Assembly (NCBI GenBank): GCA_015680685.1
Contig: MNCI01005184.1
Location: 9,393-73,392, forward strand
DNA from: Gnetum montanum
Lineage: Eukaryota > Streptophyta > Gnetopsida > Gnetales > Gnetaceae
DNA length: 64,000 nt
Direction of reading: 5' to 3'
Below the pieces are notes generated by a model. That model had not been told where the DNA came from. It did no database searches and was given only the letters and a program-made list of their open reading frames with translations. Both the position numbers and the translations under genes were made by a program. Below, piece by piece: positions 23,040 to 34,211 of the stretch (position 1 is its first letter; every line of letters begins with the position of its first letter).

Positions 23040-25347
23040 CTACACAATTTCTACCTCCTTAGGTCTTTTTGTAAGACCTATGAGGACTTCTTAAGGATGT
23101 AGGATGTATATGTCTGCTAGATGATTTATCTTCTTCTACAATGTTGGCCCACTTGTGTGTCATCTAATAAAGTTTTACATTTAAGGTATCAAATTTCTCC
23201 TTCATCTAATTCCTTTTTCCAGTTGTGCATTCATTCAATAGAGAGATAAGTTTGTGCAATCTATGCACTTCAACATTCTAGAACACCTATTTGATTAGGT
23301 GGATCTTTCTAAGTTCATCTATCTCCCTACATATCTTCTTTGCTAGCTCTTGTCACATGTTCTAATGCTCTTTCCATATATGAAGGTAATTTTCATAATA
23401 TTGGACCATGATTTGAATCTCTTCCTGAATCCATCATACCTATTAAAAAAGAAAAAGTACCTACTTTTCCTTTTCTTAGATCATTTTCTTCCATTTCTAG
23501 AATTGATTCTTTAACATCTCGATTTTCCTATTTAAGCTCCCTTTCATAAGTAGGACTTCTTCCATCACTTATCATGCCTTGAATAGTTTAGCTTGTAGTA
23601 TTTGATTCATACCTTAGTTATGATTGCACATGGTATGGCTACCAACTATGTAATGATTTCCAACTGCTCCTACAATCATTGTACCTTTGTCTAGCACCTT
23701 TGCAATTTTCTTAAATAGAAAGTTTAATTAACATTAGTGGCTTGAAGTTTAGTACATACTTTGAAAAACTTATTCTCCACTAGGTTATCAGTATTTATCA
23801 ACATGGGTCTAGTATTTGGATCTACCATTTGCTCCTCTTCTACCTAGTGATTAATTTTAGGTTGATCAGGGGATATCTAGAGAACTTCTGTTGCATCCTA
23901 GACATTATGCATGTTGTGCCTTGATCTATTTGATCAAAAAATAATCTTTGGTGAAATATTTATATGAGAAAAACTAGTGGTCTCATGATGGATCATGAGT
24001 TGATCATTCATTAAGGAAGGAGGAAATGTAAAGATATCCTCCCTTATAATATCCCCATCCATACTAACTTTCATCATGTCTAAAACATTCCTGCCAAGGT
24101 CCTAAGCTCCCTCAACATGAATAGTAGTGGCTTGTTGTTTATCTTCAATGCGTATTATGAGCTAAAATCCATTACCAAGAAGAGATTACTATCTTTACCT
24201 AATGCTAAAACTATATGGTTGGAAAAGTGATTTGCTAGGTTGTCACACCTATATGTGTTGTAAAGCCTATGGTACTATGAATGATCCTATTGAATACACA
24301 CAAAGGTAATTTGATGGTTTGATGCATGATACCTTAGTAGAAGGAATCTCATTTTCCAAATCTAACACTACTTTAATGACCTTAGAATGTCATCTTGGTG
24401 CCACCTCCATGATATTCTTCTATTTTTCCATTCTTGTAGAGGTGGAATGTTTTCCCACATGTTTAGTATGCCTACCAGTTTATAGATCTTTCATAGTACA
24501 TCTAGAAAGGAATACACCCTTCTCTTGTAACGAGCCACATCCTAAACTTCTAAAGTTAGGAATTTAAGGAGAAAATATGGAATGTTGATTATACATATTC
24601 CCTCATTATTACCACAAATTTAGCCACTTGATCTAAGATATCTTATGGTCTTTTGGTCTACAATAAACTATGAATGATCATTTTGTATATTGTACTATAA
24701 AGAAATGGAAGCTTTAACATTTTTACATCCTTCTTTTCCATGTCGAAGACCTCTTGATGGATCTTTTTTCTTATTTTGAGTTGAAACTTCTAAATCCATA
24801 CCCACTAATTATATCCTGTCTCACTAGGAAATCCCATAACTATAGCAATCTTTTATGTGGATATGGACATAGGGATTCCATTCATAAATGACATGGTACC
24901 ATTGGTTGCAAGATTGAGGTAAAATTTCTTTACCTCATATTGATACCAAGTCATGGACTAGATAACATAGTTGTAGAGGCCTATACGTTGTAGTGATTTC
25001 TTAAGATTAGGTGGACCAAGCTTAAGAAACTAGTAATAATTTTTTTTCTTATCTATTAGTTGCTCTTATGTTTTAATAACACCCACATCCTATTACACAT
25101 CATTCATTTTCAAGTCATCATTTGCTAACTTCTCTAGAAATTGTTTAGTAGCTTGTTGTTGAGCACATGCTTGACTTGAAGCTTGAGAACATTATGTTAT
25201 ACTTCCAGATATCTCTCTTGATGGAGGTCTTGTAGGAATAGATTCAAGATTTGGTGATCAAAATTATTCCTTCTCCTTCTCCTTTCGGATCATTGGTTCA
25301 GGTACAAAATCATAGATTGAGAATTAACATTGTTTAATCTTCCCCAT
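23040..25347 (-). pseudogene. X: post-pol third ORF of an Athila-type element, decayed
   Basis: ATG at 25347-25345 on the minus strand. The N-terminal globular region (VKKFYLNLATNGTMSFMNG, IAIVMGFPSETGYN) has the pattern of the plant transposon-associated domain found after integrase in many Ty3 elements: a VxxFY-type start, a central hydrophobic G-containing strand, and a terminal G-F-P turn. Further down the product becomes helical and charged (MEEVLLMKGSLNRKIEML, ICREIDELRKIHL), as in the A1 third ORF. Two or more frame changes and many stops are present. No gag-pol of this element is visible in the window. Confidence 0.55.
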
Positions 25348-25839
25348 TCTTGCTCTACAAAATCTAGACCATGTTCTCTCTAGAATGATGATTTGTGAAA
25401 GATGCTAAAAATCAAGTGAGTTCCCTAGGAATTATAATACCATTATAAAAAATATGCATTGAAACAATGATAAGCATAACCTACAGGAGCATAAGGAGAA
25501 CATCATCATAATTATTAAATCAAAACATGCATGGGTAAGAAAAAATAAAGAAAAAAATATTAAAATAGCTATCAAGGTAATTAAGTACTTACATGAATTA
25601 ATATCTATCCCCCACAACTAAGTGAAAAGACATCAAGCTTAAACCATAATAGTAATACTAATAATAAAAATGAAGAAAATTATGTAATATATTAACTAGA
25701 ATCTAATATTTGATAAACATTTAACATAATTTTACTTGTTTGCAATACCAAGTGTAAGAAAAATAAATAATAGGAGAAGAAAATGATATGAAAAATAAGT
25801 TTTGATTCATCCCTCACTTTAGATGCACTAGTGTAGTGG
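25348..25839. other. Unassigned DNA between X and LTR fragment Y
   Basis: AT-rich, with no supported coding region or repeat on either strand. It could hold the pre-ORF spacer of X. Confidence 0.3.
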
Positions 25840-26193
25840 TACTAATACATGGGATGCATGAGCACACCTCCCAAATAAAATGTTCATCAAGTTTTGACCT
25901 CTAATGCTTTATTCGAGTGTGCCGTACTTGGACACGCACATGATCAGCAATAAAGATTGAGATTACTTCATCATTGCAGCATTCACTTAGTTTATTTATT
26001 TGTTATTTATTTAATGTTATTTATTGCTTTCATAGCATGGTGTGAGTACGACTTGACTACGAGCATCTACGGGTGTGTACGGCTAGTTAAGGAATCGGTT
26101 GCTCATCGCGATTAGTTTCTCACCCTTAAACTCCTAGAAGCGGAACGAGTACGACTTGATTACAAGCATTTAAGTGTGATTGCATGGTAGCCC
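25840..26193 (+). repeat. Y: LTR fragment related to the Athila-type LTRs, ends at an assembly gap
   Basis: Text such as GGCTAGTTAAGGAATCGGTT, TTTCTCACCCTTAAACTCC and GCAATAAAGATTGAG parallels the R-U5 part of the TRG LTR (GATCAAGGAATCGGTT, TTTTCTTACCCTTTTCCTC). It stops at the N at 26194, so its U5 end and PBS are missing. It retains more CG dinucleotides than its surroundings. Confidence 0.45.
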
Positions 26194-26194
26194 N
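26194..26194. other. Assembly gap (single N) inside LTR sequence
   Basis: To its right, the TRG 5' LTR begins abruptly at a point 211 bases into the full LTR, judged from the 3' copy (31979). To its left is a different LTR (Y). The N is therefore a join between two LTRs, not one unread base. Confidence 0.8.
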
Positions 26195-26598
26195 TCTGCG
26201 CTTGGTAATCCCAGTGGCGTACCTAGGCCTATGCTTGGTAGTCCTAGTGGCAGTCGTGCACGAAGTCCAAGATGTGTACTGTTGATCAAGGAATCGGTTT
26301 CTTGTTGCACTTAGGCTAGATTAGATTTTCTTACCCTTTTCCTCTTAGCCTAGATTTAGTTATATATTATTTTCCACTGCCATCAAGAGTAGTATTAGAA
26401 TTAGAACACATCATACACCTCATCTAGACTAAACCATACGTGACATATGCAAAACTAGTCTAGATGGGAAGACAGCGAACTATGACCTAAGGCTAACTAT
26501 CTAGGTGCCACAACTAGTCCATCTGCGGAGTTCGACTAGATCATGCGTGCGACGCTCGTTTCGTATGATTGAGTGTAGGGGTACCTTGCCACTCATCA
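26195..26598 (+). repeat. TRG 5' LTR, first about 211 bp missing at the gap
   Basis: Aligns with 31979-32298 from TCTGCGCTTGGTAATCCCAG onward at roughly 95% identity by eye. It ends CTCATCA at 26592-26598, one base before the PBS. Confidence 0.88.
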
Positions 26599-26599
26599 T

Positions 26600-26617
26600 T
26601 GGCGTCGTTGCCGGGGA
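26600..26617 (+). other. TRG primer-binding site, tRNA-Asp type
   Basis: TGGCGTCGTTGCCGGGGA differs from the Athila tRNA-Asp PBS (TGGCGCCGTTGCCGGGGA) by a single C-to-T. It is the best-preserved PBS in the window. Confidence 0.9.
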
Positions 26618-26741
26618 TGGTGCCAGTTATCTAGATTAGTTATATCATACAAGGTCACTGTATAGGACTTAACGATATATCTCTTAGGAAGAAGCAATAA
26701 TTATAAAAAGTCACATACAAATTCACACACCACTTTAAACA

Positions 26742-28898
26742 ATGCCTCTCCTATAAGGTGACAATAACACCACACTTAGTGAGGAAGTTCATTGGAGAGC
26801 CGATGAAGTATATGATAGTGAATATTGGAGTGCGCAACCTTATGCAGGAGTCTCCTATGTTTATGAACACCCCAACGATACTCAAAGACTCTCGTTATCC
26901 AACTCTGACATCTCTAGTGAGGATGAGACATCCCATAGAACGAGAAGGCCCAAAAGGCTTAGGACCTTCTCAATAACTAACAAGAACTTACTTGGGGATG
27001 ATTGGAAGACTTACAAAATTCATAATAAATTTTACAGTTCCTTCTCTTCCTCTACTCCTTCAACATCAGATTGTGACATGAATGACTATCTTTCAAGGGA
27101 TCGGCGTAGAACTAAAAATCGAGCTGACAAAGGAAATCAAGAACGTCAACATAAACAAAGGCAACATCATCCCAGCTTACAAACTCACAACCTACTTAGT
27201 GATGATGAACCCCTGCTAGCCACTAAGAGCTTAACGCTAATACAAGAGGCTGTTCGAATCTCATGTAGGCATCGTAAAGAGAGCTGTCTACCCCGGCTCA
27301 ATTTAAATAACTTTCCTACATTTTCAGGAGGCTATGACTTAGATCCATATCAACATTTACTAGCCTTCTACGATGCTTGCACATGGAATAACATTGATAA
27401 TAGTTGGCAAAAACTGAAGCTCTATCCTATGACACTCATTGATCAAGCTAAAGTATGGTATAGATCGTTGAAACCAAATTCAATACGGCGCTGGTCAACA
27501 ATGGTAGAGGTGTTTAACGAAAAATATCAAACCTACGCAAGAGTGTAAGCCTTGAGGAAACAAATCCAAGGATGGAAACAAGAACAACATGAACCCTTGG
27601 ACATGGCCTTAGAAAGATATTACTCACTGTTAAACAACTGTCCAGGCCATGGGTTTTCTGAGGAAAGGCTAATGTACCATATCATTGATGGGCTACTTAA
27701 TTAAACAATAGAGACCTTAGGAACGTATGCCAGAGGCCAACTATACAACCTACGAACCCATCAAATCCAAGAGCTTATTAAGTGGGTAGCCAAAGAAGAA
27801 GGAGAAATAGCTACATGGGAGAGTGTTGAAAAACATCAACAGGACCAAAATCTTAACTGAACAAAGGTCCATGATCATAACAAGGAGAGATCAACAAATC
27901 TCAAGGTGGAAACATCATCTTTCCCAATACAACAATTGTTAGAAGAAGCTGAGGCAAAGATCAATAAAATGTTGGAATGGATGAATTGAAAGTGTGGAGA
28001 ATATATCAACACCATTGGAGATAGAGTTTTCCTAACCCAAGAAGCAGGGCAAAATAATAGACATTCAGAGAAAAAGAATGAAGGGAATAAGCACTCAACT
28101 GCCAATCATACATATGAATGCAACATATGCCTGTACGATCACCCCAAAGGCTAATTCCCAATACTGTTACATCTACATGAGCGTTGGGGAAACACGTTAC
28201 ATCCAAAGTTCATACAGAGATACTGTGTTAGACCACAATGGCAACAATCCCAGTCATGGGGGAATCCACCCTTAGACTGGAGGCACCCTTCACATTTTCC
28301 GAACTCAAATGCTTATCACATTCAACACCCTGTTTCTTCATCTGGGCCACCACACTTTATCTCACCACAACACCATTCTCCACAATACTATCAGCCCATA
28401 CCTCCAACACAACCACCACCTTGTGCGCCTTTCATTCCTCCTAACTTTCAACATTCTTATCCTTTCCCTCCTTCCACAATGCCACCAACTGTTCCTAAGG
28501 TGTTTGTACCACTGCAAACCACGAACAACACTTGTGCGGCTACTACTAATAGCAGTGCAGAGCCTCCTCAACATCAAAGGCATATTTTCTTTAAACACGG
28601 CCATAGGAAGGGACAACATAATTCAGAGGCCACTGCGTCTTCCAACCCAGCACAAGTTCCACATGATGGTGCACCCTTACCTTCGAACCCAACACCTCAT
28701 GTAACTTTATCAAGGCCACTAACTAACACTCCAATAACCATACATCCCAATGAACACAACCATGGGAGGCATCAACCCAATCCTTGCATACCATCTAATG
28801 GTCACCAACATCATAGTGTGTCAACTCATTATTTGGGAACTACATCATATGAAGTGCCCCACTATGCTTACTACAATCAAGTGTGTGAACCCCAATAG
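26742..28898 (+). pseudogene. TRG gag, 718 codons in one frame with six stops
   Basis: From ATG 26742 to TAG 28896 the frame is unbroken by indels. Only six internal stops are seen (near 26754, 27546, 27702, 27858, 27987 and 28152). Order: an acidic N-terminal part, a basic Arg/Lys/Gln region near codons 115-145, a capsid region (RLNLNNFPTFSGGYDLDPYQ, FNEKYQTYAR, HEPLDMALERYYSLLNNCPG), a Cys/His motif (CNICLYDHPKG) near codons 462-475, and a long Pro/His/Gln-rich tail. Capsid and Cys/His parts match the gags of A1 and H. The near-intact frame agrees with the low LTR divergence. It would build particles and package RNA; the first stop lies at codon 5. Confidence 0.88.
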
Positions 28899-31053
28899 GG
28901 TGAGTATGGACCAGTTCCAATATTTCCAACATGCCAAGATCCTCAACCTTCCTTTATTAATCCTTGCATACAACCTAATGGTCCCGAATATCATAGTGGG
29001 TTAACTTGTTATCCTGGAACTACATTTTATGAATTGCCCTACTATGTTCCTTATAACCTAATGTGTGAAACCCGACGGGGTAAGTATGACTGAGTCCCAA
29101 GATTTCCAAGATTCAAGGATTCTGGTCATCAGTTATTAATCCGTGCTACCCTCAACTGTTTAGCTATGAAGGATATCCCCCCTTTTAATAATAAGCAGGA
29201 TTAATAAATATTTTTCATTTTCTTTAATTTTTCAACTTTTTGTTTTGTCTTTTTGTGTGTTTTGTATTTTCATGCTTGTGTAAGTAATCTCATCTACGAA
29301 TAAAACACTCATGTGGATCGTTGGTTGAGATGTGTTTTATGTTATTAAGTCATGAGTGATCAATTATTTGAAACAGTGAGCCCACTACACCCACTCATCC
29401 ACTCTATAAATAAAGAGGTTCTGTTCGTGGGTACAGTGATATTCTTGAAATTTCTAAAACTTAAAATTAATTTTGTGTTCATTGTACCCAGAATGAAGAA
29501 GGATGGACCAAGAGGGAATGATTAGGGTGTGACATCAAGGGGACTTGTGGATTCTCTTTGGTGTCATCTGTGGGTGTTATCATGCAACTTGGTTGTACTA
29601 AGATCCTTGTAGATCTAATGAAAAATGGGAGTAAGAGTAATCAAAAGGGCACTCAAAAATCAAACGCTGTTCTAGGGGGTCCCATTGGAAAGACATGCAC
29701 CCGTGCCTGAAGGTTGGCAGCTCCTCTAGATTCAGTAAAGTGAAAAAAAAGAAGAGAAGAAAGAGAAAAGAAAAAGGAAGTGCCATAAAATAAAAATCAC
29801 TACTCCCTTGTACTAAACGCCAAGTGATCGTACACCTTGTTGTTATGGTAGTCTCATAGATGTTCATCATGGGATGAAACAATGCAATGTCACTGTTTAG
29901 AAGGATGGACTTGGTCCTGATCTTGGAACGATGGGTTAATGACACATTAACCATGCTTTACACGTAGGATTCATTGTACCCTGAGTTAGATACCTCATGT
30001 CTGGATCTCTATGATCCCTTTCTCTACTCCATCTCATCTCACTGTTCGTGTAATTGTAGCTCGTGTCTTGTGTAGCATAGAATTTTCATCTCATTTTGGT
30101 GATATTTACATGTGTGTGTTTTGTGGAGTTAGTGTAGATTACATTTAACCCTTCTAGTGCCCATGGACGCTTTAAGTGTGATTACACAAGGGCATAATAG
30201 GTTGAAACTTGCTTTGGGGAGGACCCACTTGTGTAATTTTATTGTAATCTTCATTAATTCTCTAGCTAGAACACACAATCTCTTACGCTTAGCTTAATTT
30301 TACATAATTTTCTTTTCCTTATTACCATCACATAGCCTTTTTCTCTACCATCTGAGGTCCTTATTAATAAATAACACACCATCATAATTTTCGTGCCTTC
30401 AGAACTAGTTGAATTACCCTGGAACCCTTTAGTCCATATGTCCTTGGTTTACATTGTTTAATTTCAAAGAAATATTAAAAATTCAGTACATTCTCTAAGT
30501 GTCCTAACTTCAATAAAAATATATATACATGACCCCCCTGTGCCAATCAACATTCTTTGCAACTATTCACGTAGGGGAAGTTTTCCAAATTTCTCTCTAC
30601 GACTTGCGAGTGCACTTCCCTTGCTTTCATATCCATAACTCGCTTGCTGGTACTCCGATCTTCATTCTGTTTGAACCTACTTGAACCCGGAGTGTTCAGA
30701 TTAGTCGTGGGGGCGAGGGTACATGCTAAATAGCATATAAAGTTTTTGTACATGCCGAATAAGTGCCTAAATTTTTTGAAATTCATTCATCACCCGACGG
30801 ACATCTTTAAGGGTAATTAGTTCTAAAATTAAGAATAAAATGTATCAAAAATAATTTCATCGCCTTCGCTATACTAGAAAATTAAATTGGGAAACCACCT
30901 AAGCAAAGAGGACTCAACATTATAATCTTTCAGGGACATGTTTTTTCAATAATTAACATCACACGGAAATAAAGTAAATCTATTAAGACAAGCAGTAACG
31001 TATAACTTGATTTCCTAAACAACCTTACTAATGCTTGACCCGTGTGATTGCAG
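28899..31053 (+). other. TRG spacer between gag and third ORF
   Basis: No pol domain is seen. It carries the conserved post-pol blocks of A1 and H: CAGTGAGCCCACTACACCC near 29374, GGTGTGACATCAAGGGGACT near 29524, ACATGCACCCGTGCCTGAAGG near 29694, and GGGGAGGACCCACTTGTGTA near 30217. It ends with a Py/AG stretch, GTGTGATTGCAG at 31042-31053, directly before the ATG, a good 3' splice-site match. Confidence 0.6.
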
Positions 31054-31611
31054 ATGGCTCCGAAATGTGCACAGCAGCAGGGTCCTGTTCAAGGTGGAAC
31101 GAAACGATCTTAGAGAGGTGGAAGACAAGGCCTTGCTGGACAACATGCAGAACTGGAGGAACAATCATTCAGCGTTCATCAAGAAGATCCTCCTACCATA
31201 CGGTCTAGGCAGGCAGAAGTAGGAGATACCCTTTCTGAAAGCGGTGCTTGGTACTTAGGGGAAATGTATCAATTTTGGCACAATGAAGAAGAAGGCACCA
31301 TGGTTAACATTTGTGGTGTGAATATTGACTTCTTTGGTCAAGCCATTTCAGAAGTATTAAACCTTCCGAACATAGGGCCAAAGGTTGCTTAGCACTAGTT
31401 GGACACTTTTAGAACCAAGCAACTTAATAAACTGTTGACAGAGAATAAAAGGGTGGCAGAAGAAAAAGAGAAGGCTTTCTGGGTTGTCTCTATGGCACAA
31501 GTGCAGACTTACATGCATGCCAAATCCCAGACCTGGAGCACAAGAAAAGGGAAAGACACCTATGGAGTAGTCATCACCACCAGGAACTACATGAGTTCCA
31601 AATTTTTGTAA
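31054..31611 (+). pseudogene. TRG third ORF, short remnant
   Basis: Begins ATGGCTCCGAAATG right after a TTGCAG splice-acceptor-like site and runs 185 codons to a TAA at 31609, with three internal stops. The N-terminus is Gln/Gly-rich. The middle reads WHNEEEGTMVNICGVNIDFF, then AISEVLNLPNIGP, the pattern of the plant transposon-associated domain also seen in X and Z. A short charged helical tail follows (NKLLTENKRVAEEKEKAFW). It is much shorter than the A1 counterpart (about 950 codons), so most of the coiled-coil part has been lost. Confidence 0.6.
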
Positions 31612-31732
31612 ATATTCTGTGTATTGTGACTTTGTTTTGTTTTCTTCCCACACTGCGGAATCATCCCATTTTTTCCATCTAATAATCCCATACCTATCCA
31701 CTGTGCAATCAATGTAGCTTGTTCTCACTTTA

Positions 31733-31767
31733 ACTCGAGGACGAGTTTTCATTCAGTCGTGGGGGTA
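31733..31767 (+). promoter_or_regulatory. TRG polypurine-tract region
   Basis: The text ACTCGAGGACGAGTTTTCAT, then TCAGTCGTGGGGGTA, stands immediately before the LTR. The same text precedes the H and A1 3' LTRs. Confidence 0.75.
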
Positions 31768-32298
31768 TGATGAGACAAGAATTGCTCATAGTGTTGGCGG
31801 CCGCGTTAAGGCATCCACGATAAGGCAACCATGTTGTATCATGGGTCGCGATGTATCATGGGTCGTGATATCGCAGTAAGCCACAATTTCTATAAATAAG
31901 AGGCAGCTCTCCCTCATTTTGATCCCAGTTTTAGTGTAGCGAAGCTCCGACAGTTTGATCCCTCTAGAGTTATTTGGGGTCTGCGCTTGGTAATCCCAGT
32001 GGCGTACCTAGGCCTATGCTTGGTAGTCCCAGTGACAGTTGTGCACGAAGTCCAAGATGTGCACGGTTGATCAAGGAATTGGTTGCTTGTTGCACTTAGG
32101 CTAGATTAGATTTTCTTACCCTTTTCCTCTTAGCTTAGATTTAGTTAAATAGTATTTTCCACTGCCATCAGGAGTAGTATTAGAATTAGAACACATCATA
32201 CACCTCATCTAGACTAAACTATACGTGACATATGCAAAACTAGTCTAGATGGGAAGACAGCAAACTGCGACCTAAGGCTAACTATCTAGGTGCCACAA
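31768..32298 (+). repeat. TRG 3' LTR, last about 83 bp lost at the gap
   Basis: Starts TGATGAG. Before the TATA box it has a direct repeat of GTATCATGGGTCG (near 31836 and 31852). TATAAATA is at 31891-31898. It then matches the 5' LTR until the N at 32299. Confidence 0.88.
31891..31898 (+). promoter_or_regulatory. TATA box of TRG LTR
   Basis: TATAAATA followed by AGAGGCAGCTCTCCCT, which also occurs in the H LTRs (34275 and, slightly changed, 62039). Confidence 0.65.
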
Positions 32299-32299
32299 N
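32299..32299. other. Assembly gap (single N) truncating the TRG 3' LTR
   Basis: The LTR text stops in the middle of GTGCCACAA. The equivalent place in the 5' LTR (26515) continues for 83 more bases to the LTR end. Sequence on the right is unrelated, so the N hides missing DNA of unknown length. Confidence 0.8.
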
Positions 32300-32569
32300 A
32301 AACTATACTATGCAACAACAAAAATATATCCATAAAAATATATAATCATGATAGGTATTATCTATCCATACCACAAACTATTCATACAACATGTCCACAA
32401 ATTGTCCATCCACAAACTATCCATACAATATAGTTGCTGAAATATCCTCATCATGTACAAAAATCACATATGTGCAAGTTCACAACAAAAATCATGTCTA
32501 CATCATCATACTATCCATAAAACTCTCCTCCTTTTTGGACATCAACAAAAAGGAGGGATGAACAAAGTA
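32300..32569. other. Short imperfect repeats, no gene seen
   Basis: Words such as ACAAACTAT(C)CAT(A)CA and TCCACAAA recur several times (32340-32440). It lies at the 3' end of the minus-strand third ORF Z. Confidence 0.35.
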
Positions 32570-34186
32570 CTCTAATCACTGACCTCTATGGCATCTTCAA
32601 AGTCCTTATTTGAAGCAGCTACAGCATGAGAAGGTCTGTAGGTCTCCTCCTCTTCCTCATCTCTTTTGGTACTAGCATTGGATGTGTGTTGCTCATCATC
32701 ATCATCTAAAGAAGATGGTTGGATAGGAGCTCTCCATGGATGAAGCTTCACTCAAAATCGAGATGAGGTTGGTGCATTTAGTTATGATGGAACCTGCTAA
32801 GAGGATGAGAAAGTTCCCATCCTCTAATATGTGATAGCATTGGTAGGTCTATCCAAAATATTCTCTCCATAGCCTACTGCTCGAATGATCCAGTATCATC
32901 ATTCTGATGATGAGAACTAGGTCCTGATTGCATGGGATTAGGATGCTCCCCTTGGACACGTGTCGGTGGCATATCACGCTTCTTAGAATCAAACTCATTT
33001 TCCAAGTCATAGGTGGATGGGAAGGTCCAGCTACAACTGAATGTCTGAATGGAGCAAGAAGATCCTCCTCACTATTTGCAATGGGAGGAGTGGTGACATT
33101 CTCAAATTGTTTCCCATCAAGAGGATGAGGTACTTTGGCTATATCCATTTTCTTATGCATGTAGGAGAGATTCCTACCAATCATCCACAAAGTACAAGCA
33201 AACAATTGAAGTAGCATCTTTAGGAAAGATCTCACCTATCAGCTAATAAATCTAGACCTTCTCAACTGTGAAGAGACCATGGATGATATTGTTAATCTCT
33301 TCTTCTAGGATGAAGATGGCTTGGTGCTAGGACCTACTTCATCAACATGGGAAGAGCTTCTCTTATCTACATCCTCTTCATATCTCCTCTTTCCTTTAAG
33401 TAAAGGCATCTCAAGAATGGACACTTCTCTTTGAAAAATTAGTAAACTAGTGAGGTGAGGATGCCGAAAGGTCCTGTCTTTGGTGAACATGTTCAACATG
33501 TCATGGTAGGGAGTATGTCCCAAATCTAGTGACTATCTTGTAAGTAGGCAATAAAGAATAAAAGCTTGGAGTGGTAAGAAATAGTTATAGCTTTTTTCTT
33601 TTATAATAATATTGTATATAATAATAAAGGAAAAAGTGGAAGCATCTAAAGATATTTTGTTCCTATAAATTCTTCCTCTACTAAAAGACATTGACTCATC
33701 AAACAAAGCATCACAAAACTCATCATGAGTGATGAAAATTACACCATTTGTAAATATATCATTCATAGGATGAATGGTAATCAGAAAGATATCAGCACTA
33801 GAAATCCAAAGAAGTGCATTCACCACTTGGGGAGATACATCAATCACTAAACCCTCAACCATAGTTGTGAATGCCCTAGTAGAAACATTGTTAATTACAA
33901 TATTATAATAGAATTTTCTAATAAGTAGTTTAGGGACACAAAAATATGTGGAAATAAAGGTAATCCAATTTAATATTTGAAAGCAACCCATCAATACTTG
34001 CTATCTATTTAGAGGAAAGTATAGAGAATGCTTTTAAGTGATGTTAATGATTCATGTTACCTCACACTTGTGCTAGGCATTGAGAGACATAGACTGAGGA
34101 ATATAAGTGCTTGGATTGCTAATGGAGCCTTCCCTTCACCTCTTCTTTGGTATCACCCTTTATGTTCCAACCTTCTTATGGGCCAT
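32570..34186 (-). pseudogene. Z: post-pol third ORF of an Athila-type element, decayed
   Basis: ATG at 34186-34184 on the minus strand (ATGGCCCATAAGAAG) and, in the same frame, an open stretch 33994-33533 that reads FYYNIVINNVSTRAFTTMVE, then IDVSPQVVNALLW. This has the VxxFY...G-x-x-I...LL pattern of the plant transposon-associated domain. The C-terminal part shifts frame and becomes Ser/Asp/Glu-rich (LDDDDEQHTSNASTKRDEEEE) near 32700-32640. Element H inserted 26 bp upstream of its ATG, so the rest of element Z should continue on the minus strand from 62766 rightward. Confidence 0.6.
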
Positions 34187-34211
34187 GGTTGCTCAAATCA
34201 TTGTTGGTAGT

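Larger units (their letters stand above)
26195..32298 (+). mobile_element. TRG: LTR element with gag and third-ORF remnant but no pol
   Basis: Partial 5' LTR (26195-26598), tRNA-Asp PBS, an almost continuous gag, a spacer, a short third ORF, a polypurine tract and a partial 3' LTR. Between the gag stop (28896) and the spacer blocks shared with A1 and H there is no protease, RT or integrase. The LTRs differ at about 15 of some 320 positions by eye, making this the youngest pair in the window. It shares LTR ends, the core-promoter text TATAAATAAGAGGCAGCTCT and PPT region with H, so it could have used an H-like relative's enzymes. This is the gag-only, non-autonomous plan known as TR-GAG. Confidence 0.82.

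Noticed and set aside
26600-26617. Possible tRNA-Asp gene fragment
   Set aside because: Only 18 bases complementary to the tRNA 3' end, placed exactly after an LTR: a primer-binding site, not a tRNA gene.
28309-28704. Overlapping reading frames of up to 131 codons in other frames of TRG gag
   Set aside because: The Pro/His/Gln-rich gag tail creates open shadow frames; the 718-codon gag frame explains the stretch.
29598-29954. Minus-strand reading frame of 118 codons in the TRG spacer
   Set aside because: No domain, no equivalent in A1 or H spacers, and it overlaps a conserved noncoding block.
31357-31752. Minus-strand reading frame of 131 codons
   Set aside because: Shadow of the TRG third ORF and polypurine-tract region, with no motif.
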